From: an uncultured Flavobacterium sp.
GTDB taxonomy: Bacteria > Bacteroidota > Bacteroidia > Flavobacteriales > Flavobacteriaceae
Direction of reading: 5' to 3'
Length of the DNA: 64,000 bases
Assembly (NCBI RefSeq): GCF_946479975.1
Contig: NZ_CAMLIX010000003.1
Coordinates: 1-64,000, forward strand
Numbering within the stretch: the stretch's first letter is position 1; each line of letters begins with the position of its first letter. Below the pieces are notes generated by a model. That model saw only the letters and a list, made by a program, of their open reading frames with translations, ran no database searches and was not told where the DNA came from. This document shows positions 60,986 to 64,000 of this stretch, one piece after another. The translations under genes were made by a program, and so were the position numbers.

Positions 60986-61417
60986 ATGGCAGATTTTACG
61001 ATATTATACACCGATGACGATGATGATGATTTGAGTATTTTTGCCGATGCGGTAGAATCTATGCCTCAAAAAATCGAGCTTCAAACTTATACAGGGGGCG
61101 ACAAATTACTGAAAGCCATTTTTAATCCGCCTGCTACGCCTTATTTAATTTTTCTAGATTTGAATATGCCGGGCAAAAACGGTTTCGATGTTTTAGAAGA
61201 ACTTCGTACATCAGATTATCAAAAAGATATTCCAGTAGTTATTTATTCCACTTCAAGTGAACCCGGAATTATCGAAAAATGCCGAAACCTTGGTGCAAAC
61301 GGTTTTATTACAAAACCAGTTTTAATTAGCGATATTATCAAATCAATTGAACACGCTATACAAATTGATTGGGATAAATTTATCCCAACCAAATCCAATT
61401 TTGTATTCAAGTTTTAA
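60986..61417 (+). CDS. Single-domain response regulator (CheY/Rcp1-like)
   Basis: 143 residues, receiver domain only. The acidic pocket YTDDDDDDLSIF is followed by the phospho-acceptor Asp58 in LIFLDLNMPG and the switch Lys in FITKPV. The extended run of Asp and absence of an output domain resemble Rcp1-type regulators paired with large PAS or phytochrome kinases. The convergent multi-PAS kinase, whose stop codon is 2 bp away, is the obvious partner. Confidence 0.93.
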   Translation: MADFTILYTDDDDDDLSIFADAVESMPQKIELQTYTGGDKLLKAIFNPPATPYLIFLDLNMPGKNGFDVLEELRTSDYQKDIPVVIYSTSSEPGIIEKCRNLGANGFITKPVLISDIIKSIEHAIQIDWDKFIPTKSNFVFKF

Positions 61418-61419
61418 TT

Positions 61420-64000
61420 TTAAGATAAGTCTGGAATATAGACATTAAATACCGAGCCTTTACCTTTTTCACTAGAAACCCTAATGAAACCTTTATGGTT
61501 TTCAACGATTTTTTTCACGATCGCCAGACCAATTCCAGTTCCTTTAAATTCGCTTTCGGTATTTAAACGCTGGAAAACTTCGAAGATTTTGTCTTTATAA
61601 GCCAGTTCAAAACCAATTCCGTTATCTGAAACTTTCAGATGATGGTATATTTTATCTTTAAATTCAGCTTCTGGAAGATCACTTCCATTCACTTCTGTTA
61701 CCGAAATTTTTACTTTCGGAGTAACGTCGCTTCGCGTAAATTTCAAAGCATTTTCTACCAGATTATGCAGTAATTGTCTAAATTGAAACTGAATCAAAGT
61801 GGCTTCACCTAAATCATGATATTCTACAATTGCTTTCTTTTCTTCAATTCGATCAGAAAAATCACTTAATACTTCTTCAGCAATTTCATCTATCTTAACC
61901 ACAGTAAAAACGCGATCGGCAGAATTAGCGCGGGAATAGGTTAATAAATCTTGAATTAAAGTCTGCATTTTTTTTGCCGAAACCTCAATTCTAGACAAAT
62001 AGGTTTTGGCACTTGCCGAAATATTCTCATCATCTAAATCGGCAAGTCTGCTGGCAAAAGTTTGTATTTTACGCAAAGGTTCCTGTAAGTCGTGGCTTGA
62101 AATATAAGCAAACGACTGCAGTTCGATATTCATACTTACCAAATCTCGATTTTTAAGTTCCAGTTGTGTGGTACGTTCAATAATTTGCTCTTCCAGCTGA
62201 TTGGTAAAGTTTTTTTGTTCTTCGATATCTGTACTTGTACCTACCCACATTTGTATTTTCCCGAATTCATCTATTTGCGCAATCGCACGGCTCAGCTGCC
62301 ATCGATATTCGCCGTCATTACGCTTAAAACGATGCACAAACAGAAAATCGTGTCCTGTTTTCACAGATTCCATCCAGAGTTTTACATTCTCTTCACGGTC
62401 ATCAGGATGTACGACTTGTAACCAGCCATTTTTCTCAATTTCATCTTTAGAAAAACCGCAGTATTTGTAAAAAGTTTCATTAAAATAATTCAAATTTCCG
62501 AGAGAATCGCTAGTCCAAATCAGCTGCGGAATAGAGTCGGCGAGGAGTCTGAATTTTTTCTCACTCTTTAGTATTATTTCCTGATTTTCTTTTTCGTCGG
62601 TAATATCCATGATTGTACCAATCATTTTTGCAGGATCCTTAAAGTCATCATAAAATATTTTTCCATGTACTTTTATCCAGCTTATCGTTTCGTCAGACTT
62701 CTGGATACGTGCTTCATATTTGTAATTACCCGTTTTCTCGGCTATTTCAAATGCTTTTACAAGAATATTTTCATCCTCAGGAAGAATACGGCTTCTGATA
62801 TCTTGGTACGTTACTGTACTATTTTTTTCAAAACCGAAAATATCCAATAAATTATCGCTGTAAATTATTTTTTTAGTTTGAAGATTCAAATCCCACATCG
62901 CGATTTCTCCAATTTCTGCAGCCAATCTCACTCTTTCTTCAGCGGTTTCGACTTTTTTTCTAGCCTTAACTTTAGAAGTAACATCGTTAACGGTGATCAT
63001 TATGCCAGAAGATGTTCCATTTTTTTCAGACAGCGGTGTATATTCGTAATCGAGATAGAATTTTTTTAGTTTTCCTTTAATGTCGATGTAAGCAATTGCT
63101 TCATTTTCGCGAATGGTTTTTCCGTTATCGCGCACTTCATTCAGCAATTCAGGATATTTTTGATTGACTAATTCTGGAAAAACCTCCAATAAAGGTTTTC
63201 CAATAGCATCTTTTTCCTCTTTCTGCCAAATTTTTTCCACCATGGTTTTATTGGCCATTTCGATCGTATGATCTTTTCCTCTAAAGATTGCCATTGCAAT
63301 TGGAGATTCCATTACAATATTTCTAAATGCTTTATCTCTTTCAGTCAATAAATGTCTGGTTTTTACTTGTTCTGTTATTTCATAACATACAACGATAACG
63401 CCATCAATCGCATCGCTTTCTTCTTTTAAAGGATAGAAAACAAGATTAAAATAGCCTAATTCTTCTTTATTATAACGATTTAAAGTAACAGCAAATTCAT
63501 CTGAATAATAGGGAACACCAGTTTCAAAAACCTTTCTTAAAAGCGGATATGCCGTTTCTTTTGCTTCTGGAAGCGAATCAAAAATAGGTTTGTGTAAAAT
63601 ATCGGTTTCTTGTCTATCTATCATTTGAAGATAAGTATTGTTTGCCATCTCTACGACTAAGTCTTCACCTTTTAAAATACAAATTCCGATAGGTAACTTT
63701 TTGACTGTATTTCTAAAGCGGCTTTCACTTTCTTCAAGTTTTTTTCGGGTTAGGACCTGTTCAGTAGTTTCATTGCAGATTACCAAGACACCGGTAGTTT
63801 TTCCGTTTTCATCATTTACAGGACTGTAACTAAATGTCCAGTAAACATCTTCTATTTCTCCATTTCTGTAAATTGGCAGTAATTGGTCTTCATGCCAGGT
63901 TGCTTCTCCTTTGGTCAAAACCTGATCGATCAGCGGTTTAATAAAATGCCAGATTTCAGCCCAGCAATCGGCTCCTTTTTCGCCTAACATAAAAGGATGT
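61420..64000 (-). CDS. Multi-PAS hybrid-sensor histidine kinase (5' end outside window)
   Basis: At least 859 residues are visible. The frame runs past the last base, so the N-terminus is missing. Visible order: the end of one PAS domain (EDVYWTFSYSPV), then four more PAS domains, the last two with PAC regions (GKIFYDDFKDPAKMIGTIMD; WQLSRAIAQIDEFGKIQMWVGTS), then HisKA with the phospho-acceptor His codon at 62092-62094 (SSHDLQEPLRKIQ), and HATPase with NALKF, DNGIGF and GTGIGLAIVKKI. No transmembrane helix is seen in this part. It probably integrates redox, light or ligand signals and passes phosphate to the convergent response regulator. Confidence 0.95.
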   Translation of the reverse strand, partial: HPFMLGEKGADCWAEIWHFIKPLIDQVLTKGEATWHEDQLLPIYRNGEIEDVYWTFSYSPVNDENGKTTGVLVICNETTEQVLTRKKLEESESRFRNTVKKLPIGICILKGEDLVVEMANNTYLQMIDRQETDILHKPIFDSLPEAKETAYPLLRKVFETGVPYYSDEFAVTLNRYNKEELGYFNLVFYPLKEESDAIDGVIVVCYEITEQVKTRHLLTERDKAFRNIVMESPIAMAIFRGKDHTIEMANKTMVEKIWQKEEKDAIGKPLLEVFPELVNQKYPELLNEVRDNGKTIRENEAIAYIDIKGKLKKFYLDYEYTPLSEKNGTSSGIMITVNDVTSKVKARKKVETAEERVRLAAEIGEIAMWDLNLQTKKIIYSDNLLDIFGFEKNSTVTYQDIRSRILPEDENILVKAFEIAEKTGNYKYEARIQKSDETISWIKVHGKIFYDDFKDPAKMIGTIMDITDEKENQEIILKSEKKFRLLADSIPQLIWTSDSLGNLNYFNETFYKYCGFSKDEIEKNGWLQVVHPDDREENVKLWMESVKTGHDFLFVHRFKRNDGEYRWQLSRAIAQIDEFGKIQMWVGTSTDIEEQKNFTNQLEEQIIERTTQLELKNRDLVSMNIELQSFAYISSHDLQEPLRKIQTFASRLADLDDENISASAKTYLSRIEVSAKKMQTLIQDLLTYSRANSADRVFTVVKIDEIAEEVLSDFSDRIEEKKAIVEYHDLGEATLIQFQFRQLLHNLVENALKFTRSDVTPKVKISVTEVNGSDLPEAEFKDKIYHHLKVSDNGIGFELAYKDKIFEVFQRLNTESEFKGTGIGLAIVKKIVENHKGFIRVSSEKGKGSVFNVYIPDLS

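Noticed and set aside
1..64000. tRNA, rRNA, tmRNA or prophage genes
   Set aside because: No cloverleaf, rRNA or phage structural gene was recognised by reading; a covariance search could still find a missed small RNA.

Overview
The window looks like a chromosomal segment of a Flavobacterium-type bacterium (Bacteroidota). The base composition is AT-rich and the genes are tightly packed. Starts lack purine-rich ribosome binding sites, and many genes carry the Bacteroidota promoter TTTG-N19-TAnnTTTG, which I could read upstream of about a dozen of them. Other family hallmarks are a type IX secretion C-terminal domain on a pectate lyase, SxxC lipoproteins, a bacillithiol-system YtxJ protein and a DUF6377 membrane regulator. 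I saw no rRNA, tRNA, CRISPR array, prophage or transposase gene. Both ends are cut inside genes: an ArgE-like deacetylase on the left and a multi-PAS histidine kinase on the right.

Layout. 0-2 kb: the end of an arginine biosynthesis operon (argE-like, argH). 2-3.4 kb: a secreted pectate lyase with a clear promoter and a LacI-type operator. 3.6-6.3 kb: a pair of related DUF2157-like membrane proteins, then YtxJ. 6.5-10.4 kb: clpB, a 39-residue membrane peptide and a DUF808 membrane protein. 10.4-18.5 kb: a small lipoprotein, a possibly truncated small ORF, aguB, an OmpA porin, a choice-of-anchor-I lipoprotein, aguA (aguA and aguB together convert agmatine to putrescine) and a secreted EEP phosphodiesterase. 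18.7-23.9 kb: fahA divergent from glyA, then miaE, guaC and a GNAT acetyltransferase. 23.9-27.5 kb: a YD-repeat secreted protein, a Cys-rich pentapeptide-repeat protein and aspA. 27.7-31.6 kb: an OmpR/HAMP-kinase two-component pair, a UspA-like protein and a bestrophin channel. 31.8-36.9 kb: a MocR regulator divergent from an EamA/RarD exporter, then an acyl-CoA oxidase/dehydrogenase.

37-49 kb is partly glycan-directed: a DUF6377 one-component membrane regulator beside a GH3 beta-glucosidase and an acyltransferase, then an ArsR-OYE operon, a TlpA thioredoxin and a GH2 beta-galactosidase. 49.8-52.6 kb: an AraC regulator, a cupin and a zinc alcohol dehydrogenase. 52.8-60.8 kb is a run of stress and DNA-maintenance genes: DUF4142, a Rho-N/DUF7218-like protein, topoisomerase IB, DUF1328, a DUF5661-like protein, an extremely acidic disordered protein, YciE/DUF892 ferritin-like, a Nei/Fpg glycosylase, DUF72 and a general-stress flavin-binding protein. 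61-64 kb: a single-domain response regulator convergent with the PAS kinase.

The strongest unexplained signal is in the intergenic DNA. I count roughly a dozen distinct families of imperfect or perfect long inverted repeats. Several recur within the window, some are nested inside one another, and one 720-bp locus (49031-49748) holds two tandem ~290-bp composite units made of several hairpins. I found no open frame or transposase in them. They look like REP/MITE-type palindromic elements or RNA 3'-end structures, and they are the part of this window most worth pursuing.
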